Part shown: positions 45,953 through 58,003 of the stretch, in pieces | Numbering within the stretch: position 1 is the first letter of the stretch | Layout: each line of letters begins with the position of its first letter | Assembly: GCA_903835685.1 (NCBI GenBank) | Contig: CAILNX010000043.1 | Coordinates: forward strand, 124,001-188,000 | Direction: 5' to 3' | DNA: 64,000 nt | From: an uncultured delta proteobacterium | GTDB taxonomy: Bacteria > Desulfobacterota > Desulfovibrionia > Desulfovibrionales > Desulfovibrionaceae | Program-made: the position numbers and the translations under genes | The notes under the pieces: generated by a model | Told to the model about the DNA's origin: nothing | Seen by the model: only the letters and a program-made list of their open reading frames with translations | The model's database searches: none

Positions 45953-46027
45953 ACGCATATGTTTCGGGAATAAATAATACAACCGATAATCATGTCCTTA
46001 CCAAGAGACAACGAAGGAGGAGACACC

Positions 46028-46708
46028 GTGTCCACCCATTTCGATCAAGCCCTGGACCGGATCAAAAAGGCCACTGGAGCCAGGACCCAGGTGCAGCTCG
46101 CCGAGATTCTGGGCATCCGTCAGTCCAGCATCTCAGACGCCAAACGCCGCAATTCCGTTCCGGCCGACTGGTATCTGAAACTCTACCGCATATACGGGCT
46201 CAATCCCGACTGGCTGGCCGACAGCATCGAACCGGTCTACTTGAAGCCCGGCATGGGCAAATTCCCGGCTGACCAACTGGTCAGCGAAAATCCGGCCCCC
46301 TACGGCCTGGCCCAGTCCCGGGGCCGGGTGGTGCTGGTTTCCTCCATGGCCGGAGCAGCCACGGAGAAATGGGAAAACCTGCCCATCGGCGAGCTGAACA
46401 TCCCGGAGACCTTCTTCCGCCCCAACCTGGTGGTGGTCAAGATGGACGGGGCCAGCATGGAGCCGGTCATCCGCCGGGGCGCCTTCGTGGGCATCGACGA
46501 GCACCAGCGCCGACTGCTGGCCGGAGAGATCTACGCCATCCAGATGCCCCACCAGGGCATGGTGCTCAAGCGCGTGTATTTCGATCCGGAGACCAACCGC
46601 TTCATCCTCCGGTCCGAGGACAAGAACCACCCGGAACTGTCCTTCCCGGCCGAAGAGCGGGAAGCCCGGACCATCGGCCGGGTCATCTGGGTCCTTCAGG
46701 AGCTTTAG
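46028..46708 (+). CDS. CI/C2-type phage repressor with S24 peptidase domain
   Basis: 226 residues. The N-terminal CI helix-turn-helix domain is FDQALDRIKKATGARTQ... with IRQSSISDAKRR as the recognition segment. The C-terminal LexA-like S24 domain has the serine in MDGASMEPVIRRGAFV (S in GASM) and the lysine in GMVLKRVYF, so self-cleavage under RecA is possible. The start is GTG 46028 with GGAGGAG upstream; an earlier ATG at 45992 lacks a ribosome-binding site. A strong terminator follows. Such genes occur singly in sulfate-reducer genomes as well as in prophages. Confidence 0.87.
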   Translation: MSTHFDQALDRIKKATGARTQVQLAEILGIRQSSISDAKRRNSVPADWYLKLYRIYGLNPDWLADSIEPVYLKPGMGKFPADQLVSENPAPYGLAQSRGRVVLVSSMAGAATEKWENLPIGELNIPETFFRPNLVVVKMDGASMEPVIRRGAFVGIDEHQRRLLAGEIYAIQMPHQGMVLKRVYFDPETNRFILRSEDKNHPELSFPAEEREARTIGRVIWVLQEL

Positions 46709-46727
46709 ACGGCACGAACTTACGTAA

Positions 46728-46757
46728 GGGGGCGGGACATACCGCCCCCTTTTTTTT
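46728..46757 (+). terminator. Rho-independent terminator of the CI-like gene
   Basis: GGGGGCGG / CCGCCCCC stem with a 6-nt loop (GACATA) followed by eight T, 20 bp after the stop codon. Confidence 0.93.
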
Positions 46758-46895
46758 GGCTCAATCCTCTTGACTTGTGGCCGCCTCCCGGACACCTTCC
46801 TTTTTCGCCCCGGGCCGTGAGCGGCCGAATCCGGCCCCCAAAGTCAAAACGCCCTGCCCCGCGTCCCAAGGCGCGGGCCCAAAGGTTCTCACGCC

Positions 46896-47732
46896 ATGAC
46901 CAAGCGCGTCACCGCCCCTGATATCGCCGCGGCCAAGGGTCTGCGCCGCCTGTCCTGCCTCACTGCCTGCGACTATCCCACGGGCCGCCTGGCCGACGAA
47001 TCCGGGGTGGACATGGTCCTGGTGGGCGACTCCCTGGCCATGGTGGCCCTGGGCCATGAGGACACCCTGTCCGTGACCATGGACGAGATGGTCCACCACA
47101 CCAAGGCCGTGACCCGGGGCGTGTCCCGGGCCTTGGTCATCGCGGACATGCCCTTTCTCTCCTACCAGCCCGGGGTGGACAAGGCCGTGGCCAACGCCGG
47201 GCGCTTTCTGTCCGAAGCACGGGCCCAGGCGGTCAAGGTCGAAGGCGGACGGGCCGTGATCGAGCCCATCCGGGCCATGGTCCGGGCCGGAATCCCGGTC
47301 ATGGGCCACATCGGGCTCACCCCCCAGCACCTGGCCGCCCTGGGCGGATTCAAGGTCCAGGGCAAGACCGCCGAGGCCGCCATGATCCTCATGGAGGACG
47401 CCCTGGCCCTGGCCGAGGCCGGGTGCTTCAGCCTGGTCCTGGAATGCGTGCCCGGGGAACTGGCCCGGCGCATCACCCAGGCCGCAAACGTACCCACCAT
47501 CGGCATCGGCTCCGGCCCGGACACCGACGGCCAGGTCCTGGTCATCCACGACGTGCTCGGGCTCTACGACCGCTTCCGCCCCAAATTCGTCAAGGCCTAC
47601 GCCGACCTCTGGAACCAGGGATTGGACGCCCTGCGCGCCTATCGAACGGACGTGGAGTCCGGGGCCTTTCCGGCGGCCGAGCACACCTTCGCCATGCCCG
47701 ACGAGGAACTGGCCAAACTGGACCGGAAATAG
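46896..47732 (+). CDS. panB: 3-methyl-2-oxobutanoate hydroxymethyltransferase
   Basis: First committed step of pantothenate synthesis, 278 residues. Metal and substrate motifs: SCLTACDYPTGRLADESG, MVLVGDSLAMVALGHEDT, VIADMPFLSYQ, and MGHIGLTPQHLAALGGFKVQG. The catalytic glutamate region is LVLECVPGELA. The start at ATG 46896 has only AAAGG upstream. The 138 bp before it contain TTGACT (about 46773) but no clear -10. It leads a panB-M20-mnmG run. Confidence 0.96.
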   Translation: MTKRVTAPDIAAAKGLRRLSCLTACDYPTGRLADESGVDMVLVGDSLAMVALGHEDTLSVTMDEMVHHTKAVTRGVSRALVIADMPFLSYQPGVDKAVANAGRFLSEARAQAVKVEGGRAVIEPIRAMVRAGIPVMGHIGLTPQHLAALGGFKVQGKTAEAAMILMEDALALAEAGCFSLVLECVPGELARRITQAANVPTIGIGSGPDTDGQVLVIHDVLGLYDRFRPKFVKAYADLWNQGLDALRAYRTDVESGAFPAAEHTFAMPDEELAKLDRK

Positions 47733-47778
47733 GGTCGTGCTCCCCAATTGGCCGCGAACCTGAACCTGGAGCCTCTGC

Positions 47779-49002
47779 ATGATCGATTCCCTGCTTTCGC
47801 TCATCGACCAACGCCGCGATCTGGTCATTGACCTGCACGAAAAGCTGGCCGCTATCCCGGCCCTGGGTCCGGCCAACGGGGGCGAGGGAGAGAAGGCCAA
47901 GGCCGATTTCCTCACCGAATACCTGAAGGCCATGGGCTTTTCGGACATCCGCCAAATGAACGCCCCGGACCCCCGGGTGCCCTGCGGATACCGGCCCAAC
48001 CTGGCCGCCCGCATCCCGGGCCGCACGAACCGCACCCTGTGGGTCATCGGGCACACGGACATCGTGCCCCCGGGCGATCTGGCCCTGTGGGAGAGCGACC
48101 CGTATCTTCTCAAGGTGGACGGGGACAACCTGGTGGCCCGGGGGGTGGAGGATAACCACCAGGCCATCGTGTCCGGCCTGATCCTGGCCCAGTCCCTGCT
48201 GGACCTGGGCGCCACCCCGGACCTCGGCCTGGGTCTGGTCCTGGTGGCCGACGAGGAGACCGGCAGCGATTTCGGTCTGGAATACGTGCTCACGGCCCAC
48301 CCGGATATGTTCGGAGAGAACGACCTGTTTCTCATCCCGGATTTCGGCACGGCTGATTCCGAGATGGTGGAAGTGGCTGAAAAAAGCCTGCTCTGGCTGA
48401 AAGTCACCATCAGCGGCAAGCAGTGCCACGGGTCCACCCCGGCCCAGGGCCGGAACACCCTGGTGGCCTGCGCGGATTTCATCATGCGCCTGCGCGGCCT
48501 GTACCATGATTTCCCCCAGGCCCTGCCCCTGTTCGACCCGCCCACCTCCACCTTCGAGCCCACCAAGAAAGAGGCCAATGTGGAGAACGTGAACACCATC
48601 CCGGGCCGGGACGTGTTCCATATGGACTGCCGCATCCTGCCCGGCGTGGGCCTGGACGAGGTCCTGGACAGGATCAAGGAGTACGGAAACGCCGTGGCCC
48701 AGGACCACGGGGTGAGCCTGGACTACGCCGTGGAGCAGCGCCAGGACTGCGCCCCGCCCACCTCCCCGGAGTCCGAGGTAGTGCGCCGCCTGTTGGCCGC
48801 CATCCGCACCGTGTACGGGACCGAGCCACGACCCATGGGCATCGGCGGCGGGACCGTGGCCGCCCAGCTCCGGCGGCGCGGGCATTCGGCCGTGGTCTGG
48901 GCCACCTGGCTGGGCACCGCCCACCAGCCCAACGAGCGGGCCTTGATCTCGGCCAACATGGGCGACGCCAAGGTCATGGCCCACATGTTGTTCGGGGAGT
49001 AA
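47779..49002 (+). CDS. M20-family metallohydrolase (DapE/ArgE-like)
   Basis: A 407-residue two-zinc amidohydrolase. Zinc ligands are visible in [38 protein letters not shown] (catalytic and metal glutamates), LIPDFGT, and the late histidine [10 protein letters not shown]. The dimerisation lid is in [18 protein letters not shown]. Desulfovibrios carry this type as an M20 metallohydrolase; succinyl-diaminopimelate desuccinylase or a dipeptidase are the likely activities. It lies 46 bp after panB and 2 bp before mnmG. Confidence 0.9.
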   Translation: MIDSLLSLIDQRRDLVIDLHEKLAAIPALGPANGGEGEKAKADFLTEYLKAMGFSDIRQMNAPDPRVPCGYRPNLAARIPGRTNRTLWVIGHTDIVPPGDLALWESDPYLLKVDGDNLVARGVEDNHQAIVSGLILAQSLLDLGATPDLGLGLVLVADEETGSDFGLEYVLTAHPDMFGENDLFLIPDFGTADSEMVEVAEKSLLWLKVTISGKQCHGSTPAQGRNTLVACADFIMRLRGLYHDFPQALPLFDPPTSTFEPTKKEANVENVNTIPGRDVFHMDCRILPGVGLDEVLDRIKEYGNAVAQDHGVSLDYAVEQRQDCAPPTSPESEVVRRLLAAIRTVYGTEPRPMGIGGGTVAAQLRRRGHSAVVWATWLGTAHQPNERALISANMGDAKVMAHMLFGE

Positions 49003-49004
49003 CC

Positions 49005-50894
49005 GTGCGGGCTGGATTTCCCGATTGCTTCGACCTCATCGTGGTCGGGGCCGGGCATGCCGGGTGCGAGGCGGCCATGGCCGCTTCCGGCTGCGGCCTG
49101 TCCACCCTGCTTCTGACCGGAAACGTGGACCGCATCGGGCATCTGTCCTGCAACCCGGCCATCGGCGGCCTGGCCAAGGGCCATCTGGTCAAGGAGATCG
49201 ACGCACTCGGCGGGCGCATGGGCCTGTGGGCCGACGCGGCCGGCATCCAGTTCCGACTCCTGAACACCCGCAAAGGCCCGGCCGTGCGCTCCAGCCGCGC
49301 CCAGATCGACCGCGCGGCCTATCTGCGGGTGGTGCAGCGGGACATCTTCGCCCAGCCCGGCCTCTTCGTGCGCCAGGACACGGCCCTGGCCGTGCTGGCC
49401 GAAAACGGCCGGGCGGCCGGGGTGCGCACCGGGTTCGGGGAGAACTTCGCGACCAAAAACGTGCTCCTGACCACCGGGACCTTTCTCATGGGCCTCATCC
49501 ACGTGGGCCTGACCCAGCAGAGCGGCGGCCGCCTGGGCGATCCGGCCTCCTTCGGGCTGTCCGACAACCTGCGCGCACTCGGCCTGACCCTGGGCCGCCT
49601 GAAAACCGGGACCACCCCGCGTCTGCGCAAGGACAGCGTGGATTTCTCGGTCATGGAAGAACAGCCCGGGGACGACCCGCCCCGGCCCTTCAGCTTCCTG
49701 AACCGCACCGTACCCCTGGCCCAGGTCCCCTGCCACGTGACCTACACCAACGAGGCGGCCCACGCGGCCATCCGGGAGGGCTTTGACCGCTCCCCGCTGT
49801 TCACCGGGGTGATAAAGGGCACGGGCGCGCGCTACTGCCCGTCCATCGAGGACAAGGTGGCCCGCTTCCCGGACAAGGACCGGCACCAGATTTTCGTGGA
49901 GCCCGAGGGTCTGCACAGCCCGGAGGTGTATCCCAACGGCATCCCCACCAGCCTGCCCCTGGACATTCAGAAAAAGATGCTGGCCGCCATCCCCGGCCTG
50001 GAGCAGGCCCAGATCGTGCGGCCGGGTTACGCAATCGAATACGATTTCTCCCCGCCCACCCAGCTTTTGCCCACCCTGGAGACCAAGGTCCTGCCCGGGC
50101 TGTTTTTGGCCGGGCAGATCAACGGGACCTCGGGCTACGAGGAGGCCGCGGCCCAGGGCCTGTGGGCGGCCCTGAACGTGGTGGCCGCGTCCCGGGGGAT
50201 GCCGCCCTTCCTGCTCTCCCGGGACCAGGCCTACATGGCCGTGCTGGTGGACGACCTGGTGACCAAGGGAACAAACGAGCCCTACCGCATGTTCACCTCC
50301 CGGGCCGAGCACCGCCTGCTCCTGCGCGAAGGCAACGCCGACTCCCGGCTCACGCCCGCTGGCCGGGACCTGGGCCTGGTGGACGCGGACCGCTGGGCGC
50401 TGTTTACGCGCAAGGAGGCGCTCCTGGCCGAGGCCTTCGAGGGCCTGGATTCCGTGACCATCCGGCCCGACGCCCCCACCCGGGAAATCCTGACCTCGCT
50501 CGGCGCGGCCATCCCGGGCAAGGCCGTGCCCCTGTCCCAGATCCTGCGCCAGCCCGAGGTGAGGATCGAGAGCCTGGCCCCGTTCTGGCCGCGCCTGTCC
50601 GAGCTGCCCGCCGAGGTGCTGGAGGAGGCCGAAATCCGGACCAAGTACGAGGGCTACCTGAAACGGCAGCAGGAAATGGTGGTCCGCCTGGGCCGCAACG
50701 AGGCCGTGGCCCTGCCCCCGGACCTGGACTTTCGCCAGGTGGCCGGGCTCACCCGGGAGGCGGTGGAGAAGCTCACCAGCATCCGGCCCCTGACCCTGGG
50801 CCAGGCCGGCCGCATCCAGGGCTTGACCCCGGCCGTGGTCTGCTGCCTGGAGATTCATTTGAAAAAAATTGGGGCTTCCACTCCCGGCATCTAA
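49005..50894 (+). CDS. mnmG: tRNA uridine-5-carboxymethylaminomethyl modification enzyme MnmG (GidA)
   Basis: FAD protein that with MnmE modifies U34 of several tRNAs, 629 residues, the normal length. The FAD motif is [16 protein letters not shown], the catalytic region [20 protein letters not shown], and the tRNA-binding C-terminus contains [17 protein letters not shown]. The start is GTG 49005 with GGGGAG upstream, 2 bp after the M20 stop, so the two are co-translated. mnmE is not in the window. Confidence 0.97.
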   Translation: MRAGFPDCFDLIVVGAGHAGCEAAMAASGCGLSTLLLTGNVDRIGHLSCNPAIGGLAKGHLVKEIDALGGRMGLWADAAGIQFRLLNTRKGPAVRSSRAQIDRAAYLRVVQRDIFAQPGLFVRQDTALAVLAENGRAAGVRTGFGENFATKNVLLTTGTFLMGLIHVGLTQQSGGRLGDPASFGLSDNLRALGLTLGRLKTGTTPRLRKDSVDFSVMEEQPGDDPPRPFSFLNRTVPLAQVPCHVTYTNEAAHAAIREGFDRSPLFTGVIKGTGARYCPSIEDKVARFPDKDRHQIFVEPEGLHSPEVYPNGIPTSLPLDIQKKMLAAIPGLEQAQIVRPGYAIEYDFSPPTQLLPTLETKVLPGLFLAGQINGTSGYEEAAAQGLWAALNVVAASRGMPPFLLSRDQAYMAVLVDDLVTKGTNEPYRMFTSRAEHRLLLREGNADSRLTPAGRDLGLVDADRWALFTRKEALLAEAFEGLDSVTIRPDAPTREILTSLGAAIPGKAVPLSQILRQPEVRIESLAPFWPRLSELPAEVLEEAEIRTKYEGYLKRQQEMVVRLGRNEAVALPPDLDFRQVAGLTREAVEKLTSIRPLTLGQAGRIQGLTPAVVCCLEIHLKKIGASTPGI

Positions 50895-50963
50895 TCATTC
50901 GCCTTTTTCCCGAAAATAGCCGCGAAAGGCCCTCCTGAAGAGCGGGGAGGGGTATTTTTAGGG

Positions 50964-50992
50964 TTGACGGGGCCGCTTATTTCTTGTCTAAG
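50964..50992 (+). promoter_or_regulatory. Candidate sigma-70 promoter of the hybrid kinase
   Basis: TTGACG (50964-50969) and TCTAAG (50987-50992) with 17-bp spacing. The leader to the kinase ATG would be about 210 nt. The 314-bp region otherwise holds short in-frame upstream codons but no separate gene. Confidence 0.5.
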
Positions 50993-51208
50993 CTGCGCCG
51001 ACCCTTCACTCCGCGCCTCCTCTTCCCGCGATACTGCCCTCCTGGCGAGGGCCAGCGTTGCTGCCCAAGCCACCGGAGTGGACACTTACATACAACACTC
51101 TTTTATGCCTGGCCTTTTCTAAAAAAGGACTTATATTCCTTGCGAGGTCCTGCGTTCATGCCCGGCCAGAAGGCTGCACCCTCCACCTGGAGTTCAGGGA
51201 GGTTCGCG

Positions 51209-54055
<2,847 letters not shown>

Positions 54056-54060
54056 GGACC

Positions 54061-54783
54061 CTAGAACAGCCAGATATGGTCCAGGGACTCCCCGTGGCGT
54101 CCGTCGGTCTGGCGCTGCCGGACCACCACGGCCGGACTTCCGGCAGCCACGGCGTTCATGGGCACGTTCTGGCCCACCACGGCCCCGGACGAGACAATGG
54201 CCTCACGGCCGATGCTCACCCCGGGCAGGATGATGGCCCCGGTGGAGATCTTGGCGAAATCCTCAATGACCACGGGTTTGTAGAAGCGCTCGATGTGCGA
54301 GGCCTCGGAATGGGCGTGGGTGAAGATGCGCACGTCCTCGCCGATGCTCACGGAATGGCCGATGGTCAGCCCCCCCTGGGTGTCCAGGATCGCCCCGCGC
54401 CGCAAATAGACGTTGTCCCCCACTTCCAGGTCCTGGCCAAAATTGAAACGGACGCCTTCCTCGGCCAAAAAGGCCTTGCCGCATTTCTTGAAGATCCGGG
54501 CGGCCAGGAGCCGACGCAGGGGCAGGGACAGGGGGACCATGAGGCTGGCCGGGAGCCGGTCCAGGGCCTCCCAGAGAAAGTGCAGCAGGCGCTCTTCCTG
54601 GGTGAAAGGCCTCTCCAGGGCCTTGGGCAGGGTCTCGGCCGCGAGTTTCATGCCCCCAAGCCAGGCCTCGGGCAAAGGCTGGCCCCCGAGGAGCCCCCAG
54701 ATGACCTGGGTCCCCCGGATGTCCAGCCCGGCCGCGAGAATATCCTGGATCTCGGCCAGCAGAGGATCAAAGACCGGGGTCAT
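54061..54783 (-). CDS. Hexapeptide-repeat (left-handed beta-helix) acyltransferase
   Basis: 240 residues. A helical N-terminal region (1-105) precedes hexapeptide repeats (LEVGDNVYLRRGAILDTQGG through LPGVSIGREAIVSSGAVVGQ), with the catalytic-loop histidines in IFTHAHSEASH. Resembles maltose/galactoside O-acetyltransferases; the acceptor is unknown. It overlaps the upstream PilZ gene by 17 bp, so they are co-translated, which hints at c-di-GMP-linked surface sugar modification. It converges on the kinase gene with 5 bp between stops. Confidence 0.82.
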   Translation of the reverse strand: MTPVFDPLLAEIQDILAAGLDIRGTQVIWGLLGGQPLPEAWLGGMKLAAETLPKALERPFTQEERLLHFLWEALDRLPASLMVPLSLPLRRLLAARIFKKCGKAFLAEEGVRFNFGQDLEVGDNVYLRRGAILDTQGGLTIGHSVSIGEDVRIFTHAHSEASHIERFYKPVVIEDFAKISTGAIILPGVSIGREAIVSSGAVVGQNVPMNAVAAGSPAVVVRQRQTDGRHGESLDHIWLF

Positions 54784-55237
54784 GCACGTCCCCCATGGGG
54801 TCGTTTAATCCGCCGAATTCCTCAAAGGGCAGGGGCTCCCTCTCGGGCAGGATCTCTTCCATGATCTGGCGCAGGTCTTCGGTGGAAAGGTCCAGGGGCG
54901 GGTTGAAACGCACCCCGCAAAAGAGGTCCTCGCGCCAGACCACCGTGCCCTGGCGGTCGGCCAGGGCGCGGCGCAGGGAGGTGGGCAGGTCGGAGATGAT
55001 GACCTCCCGGATTTCCCGGAAGGCCCGGCGCAGTTCCTCCGGGCAGTCGGCAAAGACCGCCTGGGTCCCGGGCGCGGGCAGGACCGTGACCTCCGGGTCC
55101 AGGATGCGGATGAGCAGCCCGGTGCTGCTGATGTTCTCCACTCCGAACAGGAGTTTGTCGCCCGAGTCCAGGATCAGGGGAAAGAAATTGAGGGTCCCCC
55201 GGAGCACCCGGGTCGCTGCGCGTTTTTCATCCGACAT
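54767..55237 (-). CDS. PilZ-domain protein (probable c-di-GMP receptor)
   Basis: 156 residues. The c-di-GMP binding pattern is present: RAATRVLRG near residue 5 (R-x3-R) and VENISSTGLLIRI near residue 30 (N-x-S-x-x-G), then the barrel strand TVVWREDLFCGVRFNPPL. An insertion with AFREIREVII separates the strands. The start at ATG 55237 (MSDEKRAATRVL) has GGAGG upstream. Overlaps the acyltransferase gene, its likely functional partner. Confidence 0.78.
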   Translation of the reverse strand: MSDEKRAATRVLRGTLNFFPLILDSGDKLLFGVENISSTGLLIRILDPEVTVLPAPGTQAVFADCPEELRRAFREIREVIISDLPTSLRRALADRQGTVVWREDLFCGVRFNPPLDLSTEDLRQIMEEILPEREPLPFEEFGGLNDPMGDVHDPGL

Positions 55238-55304
55238 GGCCACCTCCCTCTTCATCGGACCATACGCCAAGCCGGGACCGGGAACAAGGGGGCCTGGCCC
55301 GGGT

Positions 55305-55333
55305 TTGACAGGCACATGTATACCGTATACAAA
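55305..55333 (+). promoter_or_regulatory. Sigma-70 promoter of the liv operon
   Basis: TTGACA (55305-55310, full consensus), 17-bp spacer, TACAAA (55328-55333). A transcript starting near 55340 would leave a leader of about 11 nt before the livH ATG. The -10 box is covered by the palindrome at 55317-55331. Confidence 0.75.
55317..55331. promoter_or_regulatory. GntR-type operator TGTATACCGTATACA
   Basis: A perfect 15-bp palindrome (TGTATAC-C-GTATACA) in the spacer and -10 of the liv promoter. GTATAC half-sites are typical of FadR/FCD-class GntR repressors, and the operon encodes exactly such a protein (58781). Binding would block RNA polymerase; autoregulated repression relieved by the transported substrate is inferred. 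Confidence 0.7.
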
Positions 55334-55350
55334 ATCGCCCAAGAGGACCC

Positions 55351-56232
55351 ATGGCGGCTCACGCGGCGCTCAGCCAATATCTCATCAGCGGGCTCACCAC
55401 AGGCTCGGTCTATGCCCTGACCGCCCTGGGCTACTGCCTGATCTACAATGCCACCAAGGTGGTCAATTTCGCCCAGGGGGACTTCCTCAGCCTGGGCGGG
55501 CTGCTTTTCTATTCCCTGCTCTCGGGCCTGGGCCTGCCGCTTGTTCCGGCCTTTGTCCTGGCCGTGGCCGGGGTGGCCCTGGCCGGGGCGCTCATGGAGC
55601 GGCTCTGCCTTCGCCCGGCGCGCAGCCGGGACCTGATGGTCCTCATCTTCATCACCGTGGCCGCCAGCATCCTGGCCCGGGGCCTGATGAAGACCGTCTG
55701 GGGCAAGCAGACCCTGCCCCTGCCCTCCATCAGCCCGGAGATTCCCCTGCGCTTCATGGGCGCGGCCTTCACCCCCCAGAACCTCTGGGTCCTGGGCATC
55801 ACCCTGGCGGCCATCCTGGGCCTGAAACATTTCTTCGACCGCACCCTGACCGGCAAGGCCATGCGGGCCATGGCCGCCAACCCCCGGGCGGCCTCGCTCA
55901 TGGGCATCGACACGGCCGGACTGACCACCCTGTCCTTTGCCCTGGCCGGGGCCTTGGGCGCCCTGGCCGGAATCCTGATCACCCCCATCACTTCCCTGTC
56001 CTACGACGTGGGCGTGCTCCTGGGGCTCAAGGGCTTTGCCGCCGCCGTGCTGGGCGGGTACGGGAGCTTTGCCGGGGCCGTGGCCGGGGGCCTCATCCTG
56101 GGCCTGCTGGAAAGTCTGTGCGCGGGTCTTTTATCCAGCGCCTACAAGGACGTGCTGGCCTTCCTGGTCCTGCTCCTGGTCCTTTTCCTGCGCCCCAGCG
56201 GCATCCTGGGCGTCAAGGAAGGCCGGTCATGA
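55351..56232 (+). CDS. livH: Branched-chain amino acid ABC transporter permease LivH-type
   Basis: 293-residue polytopic inner-membrane permease. Family motifs: GSVYALTALGYCLIYNATKVVNFAQGD-type N-terminus (residues 18-44), the helix-rich core, and the ATP-binding-subunit contact loop FKGxxAAVLGGYGSFAGAV as LKGFAAAVLGGYGS. First gene after the liv promoter. It overlaps livM by 4 bases (ATGA). Substrate could be branched-chain amino acids or another HAAT-family substrate such as urea or amides. Confidence 0.93.
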   Translation: MAAHAALSQYLISGLTTGSVYALTALGYCLIYNATKVVNFAQGDFLSLGGLLFYSLLSGLGLPLVPAFVLAVAGVALAGALMERLCLRPARSRDLMVLIFITVAASILARGLMKTVWGKQTLPLPSISPEIPLRFMGAAFTPQNLWVLGITLAAILGLKHFFDRTLTGKAMRAMAANPRAASLMGIDTAGLTTLSFALAGALGALAGILITPITSLSYDVGVLLGLKGFAAAVLGGYGSFAGAVAGGLILGLLESLCAGLLSSAYKDVLAFLVLLLVLFLRPSGILGVKEGRS

Positions 56233-57224
56233 ACCTGACCGTCCAGGCCCGGCGCTTCATGGCCGGACTCCTGCCCCTCATCCTGCTGGTGGGCCTGACC
56301 CCCTTGGTGGTCACCAACGCCTATTACCTGAACGTGCTGAACGTCACGGCCCTGAACGTGCTGGTGGTCACGGGCCTGAACCTGCTCATCGGGTGCGCGG
56401 GCCAGATCAGCCTGGGGCATGCGGCCTTTTTCGGAATCGGGGCGTACGTGAGCGCCATCCTGACCGCCACCTACGGGGTGAATCCCTGGCTGGCCCTCGT
56501 GGCCGCCGCCCTGGCCACGGCCCTGTGCGCCCTGGCCGTGGGCGCGCCCACCTTAAGGCTCAAGGGCAACTACCTGGTCATGGCCACCCTGGGCTTCAAC
56601 ATCATCGTCAATGTGCTGCTCATCCAGTGGGACGATTTGACCGGCGGGTCCGGGGGCCTGACCGGGGTCCCGCCCCTGGTCCTCTTCGGCCTGCCCCTGG
56701 ACACGGACTACCGCTTCTTCTGGCTGGCCTGGGGCGCGGCCCTCATCGGCCTGCTCCCGGCCCGCAACCTGCTCCATTCTCATGTAGGCCGGGCCTTGCG
56801 CGCCCTGCACGACTCCCCGGCCGCAGCCGCCTCCTGCGGGGTGCCCATCGAGGGCTACAAGATCAAGGTCTTTGTCGTGAGCGCGGTCTACGCCTCGGTG
56901 GCCGGGTCCCTGTACGCCCATTATTTCGGCATCGTCACCCCGCGCACCTTTGACATCTTCAAGTCCGTGGAGCTGGTGACCATGTGCCTGGTGGGCGGCA
57001 TCGGCTCCCTGTGGGGCGGACTGTTCGGGGCCTCCTTCCTCACCCCCCTGCCCCAGCTCCTGCACGTGTTCGAGGAGCATCAGGACATCATCTTCGGGGC
57101 CGTGCTCCTGCTCCTGCTCATCTTCCTGCCCCAGGGTCTGGTCGGGCGGCTGGAAGAGGCCCTGGCCCGGCGCGGCATTGGCGGCGCGGTCATGCCTGGG
57201 GACAGCCTGGAGGAGCGGCCGTGA
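56229..57224 (+). CDS. livM: Branched-chain amino acid ABC transporter permease LivM-type
   Basis: 331-residue second permease. Motifs: GLNLLIGCAGQISLGHAAFFG near residue 50, LKGNYLVMATLGFN, and the coupling loop CLVGGIGSLWGGLFGA. The start at ATG 56229 overlaps the livH stop. The frame stays open far upstream through livH and beyond in another reading, which is GC-driven and not part of the gene. It is followed by livG with a 4-base overlap (GTGA). Confidence 0.94.
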   Translation: MNLTVQARRFMAGLLPLILLVGLTPLVVTNAYYLNVLNVTALNVLVVTGLNLLIGCAGQISLGHAAFFGIGAYVSAILTATYGVNPWLALVAAALATALCALAVGAPTLRLKGNYLVMATLGFNIIVNVLLIQWDDLTGGSGGLTGVPPLVLFGLPLDTDYRFFWLAWGAALIGLLPARNLLHSHVGRALRALHDSPAAAASCGVPIEGYKIKVFVVSAVYASVAGSLYAHYFGIVTPRTFDIFKSVELVTMCLVGGIGSLWGGLFGASFLTPLPQLLHVFEEHQDIIFGAVLLLLLIFLPQGLVGRLEEALARRGIGGAVMPGDSLEERP

Positions 57225-58003
57225 GCGAACTTTTGCAGGTCAGCGGCCTGACCATTGCCTACGGCGGGGTCAAGGCCCTGGACGGCCTGACCTTCTCGGC
57301 CCGGGCCGGGGAGATCACCGCCCTCATCGGCCCCAATGGCGCGGGCAAGACCACGGCCATCAACTGCGTCAGCGGCCACACCCGGCCTGACGCGGGCCAG
57401 GTCCTGTTCAACGGCCGGGACATCCTGGGCCTCCCGGCCCGGGCCATGACCGGCCTGGGCCTCACCCGCACCTTCCAGCACCTGCGCATGTTCGGGCGCA
57501 TGAACGTGCTGGAGAACGTCATGGTCGGGCTGCACGGCACGGCCCGGGCCGGATTCACCGCAGCCATGCTCCGCTTCCCGTCGCTTCGCCGGGAGGAGCG
57601 CCGCATGGCCGAGAAGGCCATGGACACCCTGTCGTTTTTGGGTCTGGCCGACCTGGCCGGAAGGACAGCCGGGGCCTTGCCCTACGGGGACCAGAAGCGC
57701 CTGGCCCTGGCCCGGGCCCTGGTCAGCGAGCCCAGGCTCATGCTTCTGGACGAGCCCGTGGCTGGGCTGAACACGGCCGAAACCGGGACCATGGGCCGCC
57801 TCATCCTGGCCCTGCGCGAGAAGGGCCTGGCCCTGGTCCTGGTGGAGCACGACATGTCCCTGGTCATGCGCGTGAGCGACCGGGTGGTGGTCATGTGCTC
57901 GGGCGCGAAAATCGCCGACGGTCCTCCCCAGGAGGTCCAGCGCCACCCGGAAGTGGTGGCCGCCTACCTGGGCGGGGGCAAGGAGTTCGGACTCTGTGCT
58001 TGA
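57221..58003 (+). CDS. livG: Branched-chain amino acid ABC transporter ATP-binding protein LivG-type
   Basis: 260-residue ATPase. Walker A GPNGAGKTTAIN near residue 36, Q-loop FQHLRMF, signature LPYGDQKRL (usual LSYGQQRRL), Walker B LMLLDEPVAGLN, H-loop LVEHDMSLVM. The start is GTG 57221 with GGAGG upstream, overlapping livM. It ends 8 bases inside livF. Pairs with LivF in a heterodimer. Confidence 0.95.
   Translation: MSELLQVSGLTIAYGGVKALDGLTFSARAGEITALIGPNGAGKTTAINCVSGHTRPDAGQVLFNGRDILGLPARAMTGLGLTRTFQHLRMFGRMNVLENVMVGLHGTARAGFTAAMLRFPSLRREERRMAEKAMDTLSFLGLADLAGRTAGALPYGDQKRLALARALVSEPRLMLLDEPVAGLNTAETGTMGRLILALREKGLALVLVEHDMSLVMRVSDRVVVMCSGAKIADGPPQEVQRHPEVVAAYLGGGKEFGLCA

Noticed and set aside
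45626-46757. Intact prophage
   Set aside because: Only a repressor/Cro-like pair is present. There is no integrase, structural or lysis gene nearby, and panB follows directly.
54795-56228. Upstream extension of the livM frame, giving a fused protein of about 800 residues
   Set aside because: The first 478 codons run through the PilZ gene antisense and livH in another frame and resemble nothing. The ATG at 56229 overlapping the livH stop is the normal livM start.
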